Shown here: piece by piece, positions 6,769-7,509 of the stretch
Numbering within the stretch: the stretch's first letter is position 1
How the letters are laid out: the number at the start of each line of letters is the position of its first letter
Source: Alphaproteobacteria bacterium
Lineage (GTDB): Bacteria > Pseudomonadota > Alphaproteobacteria > JAAXGF01
Assembly: GCA_012267605.1 (NCBI GenBank)
Contig: JAAXGF010000231.1
Coordinates: 1 to 7,509 of the forward strand
Direction: 5' to 3'
Length of the DNA: 7,509 nt
Translations under genes and position numbers: made by a program
The notes under the pieces: generated by a model
What the model was told of the DNA's origin: nothing
Database searches by the model: none
What the model saw: the letters and a program-made list of their open reading frames with translations, nothing else

Positions 6769-7509
6769 CTAGGGTTGACCAGACATGATCCGATTAATTC
6801 GTTCCCGAACTAGGTTTGCTTCTTCTGTGCGGCCCATATCGATATACAGAGCGTTTAAGTTTAGTAATGGCACAACGAGACCAGGGGAATTCGGACCAGA
6901 AATCTCTTCGTCAACTGCGATGGCTTGTTCCAATAATTTCTCGGCTTCATCGAAACGCCCTTGTTTGCGGTACAAATCGCCGAGATTGTTGTAGTTGTTG
7001 ATCAACTCGGTGTGGGTTTCACCATGTTCTTTCTTAATCATATTGATAGCTTCTAAGTAAACATTTTTTGCATCCAAAACTCTATCTTGTTCGTTATATA
7101 AATTAGCCAAATTACCCATTGTTATGGCGATCGATAAAGGTTGCCCCGGTTGATTTCTACGGACAATTTTTTTCTTAAGTACATTGGTGTATATCTCCTC
7201 TGCTTTCTCAAGATTTCCCTGCTTCTTATTCATCAGCGCTAAATTCTGGTAGAGCTTGTCTACATCTCTGTGGAATTCCCCGAGTTCCGCTTTTGCCAGT
7301 TCGATTGCTCTCTCGGTTGCGAGTTTCGCATTCACAAAATCGCCTTGTTGATAAAAGGTTCGAGATTCTTCGAACGCGAACTTGAGCTGCTGCGATTTCT
7401 CCCCTTGCCCCAACGTTTCAACAGACTCTTCCGCCAACGTTTCAACAGACAATTCCAAGCAAAGACCGGTCACTACAATCGCGGCGCAGTAACTGCCCAG
7501 GTCTGATCC
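6769..7509 (-). CDS. TPR-repeat protein, 5' end beyond window
   Basis: This protein is built almost wholly of tetratricopeptide repeats, helical hairpins that bind other proteins. The first in-frame GTG is at 7473, but the frame is open to the window edge. The 12 upstream codons (GSDLGSYCAAIVV) plus TGLCLE form a hydrophobic run like the core of a signal peptide, so the true start is probably outside and the protein exported. Counted from the GTG, about five repeats lie at 32-65, 73-105, 115-150, 157-192 and 199-230; typical phrases are NLANLYNEQDRVLDAKNVY and NNLGDLYRKQGRFDEAEKL. The roughly 40-residue spacing and HGETH / GPNSP linkers resemble the kinesin-light-chain type (TPR_12). No catalytic domain is visible. 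Base composition is unusual: 7021-7140 is about 31% GC by hand count, against about 65% in a sample of pyk (5761-5820). The partner and pathway are unknown. Confidence 0.85.
   Translation of the reverse strand, partial: GSDLGSYCAAIVVTGLCLELSVETLAEESVETLGQGEKSQQLKFAFEESRTFYQQGDFVNAKLATERAIELAKAELGEFHRDVDKLYQNLALMNKKQGNLEKAEEIYTNVLKKKIVRRNQPGQPLSIAITMGNLANLYNEQDRVLDAKNVYLEAINMIKKEHGETHTELINNYNNLGDLYRKQGRFDEAEKLLEQAIAVDEEISGPNSPGLVVPLLNLNALYIDMGRTEEANLVRERINRIMSGQP
7410..7450 (-). repeat. 24-bp-spaced direct repeat encoding SVETL twice
   Basis: The 17-bp sequence CCAACGTTTCAACAGAC (plus strand) occurs at 7410-7426 and again at 7434-7450, offset by 24 bp, so the frame is kept. It encodes two tandem 8-residue units, SVETLAEE and SVETLGQG, just after the presumed signal peptide and before the first TPR. 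It looks like a recent slippage duplication in a linker. Confidence 0.85.

Noticed and set aside
7459..7473. Lipoprotein signal (VTGLC) at the start of the TPR protein
   Set aside because: The residue before the cysteine is leucine rather than Gly, Ala or Ser, so it does not fit a lipobox; an ordinary signal peptide starting outside the window fits better.

Overview
The window is ordinary bacterial chromosome with seven protein-coding genes and almost no empty space. Gene types and base composition (GC-rich apart from the right end) point to a Gram-negative proteobacterium, probably an alphaproteobacterium. The clues are a large RTX calcium-binding protein with a type I secretion-style C-terminus, a prepilin peptidase, a Tat-exported PhoX-like protein and a class II pyruvate kinase. 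This placement is inference; no rRNA or other marker gene is present.

Left part, plus strand (1-2630): the 3' end of an RTX repeat protein gene, cut by the window edge; a 145-bp gap with a possible promoter; a small stand-alone cyclic-nucleotide-binding-domain protein; and a full-length prepilin peptidase of the GspO/PilD type. The last two are 63 bp apart and could be cotranscribed. The RTX gene carries a 294-bp (98-residue) internal duplication.

Right part, minus strand, read right to left (7509-2663): a TPR-repeat protein whose 5' end runs off the window; pyruvate kinase (pyk); a sirtuin-type NAD-dependent protein deacylase; and a Tat-signal PhoX/DUF839-family protein. pyk and the sirtuin gene share an ATGA stop/start overlap, and the sirtuin and PhoX genes also overlap, so these three look like one translationally coupled operon. 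A perfect TATAAT element lies between the TPR gene and pyk and is the best candidate for the operon's promoter. The PhoX gene and the prepilin peptidase gene converge with 32 bp between stop codons. The TPR gene is distinctly more AT-rich than the rest.

Functionally, the minus-strand operon joins the last step of glycolysis to an NAD-consuming lysine deacylase and an exported phosphatase-like protein. The plus-strand genes concern the cell surface (a secreted RTX protein, type IV pilin-like processing) and a possible small-nucleotide sensor. I saw no CRISPR array, insertion sequence, tRNA, rRNA or riboswitch, and nothing that convincingly amounts to an undescribed system. The most notable points are the coupling of pyk with the sirtuin, the DNA-binding-free cNMP protein beside the prepilin peptidase, and the regular 98-residue RTX duplication.
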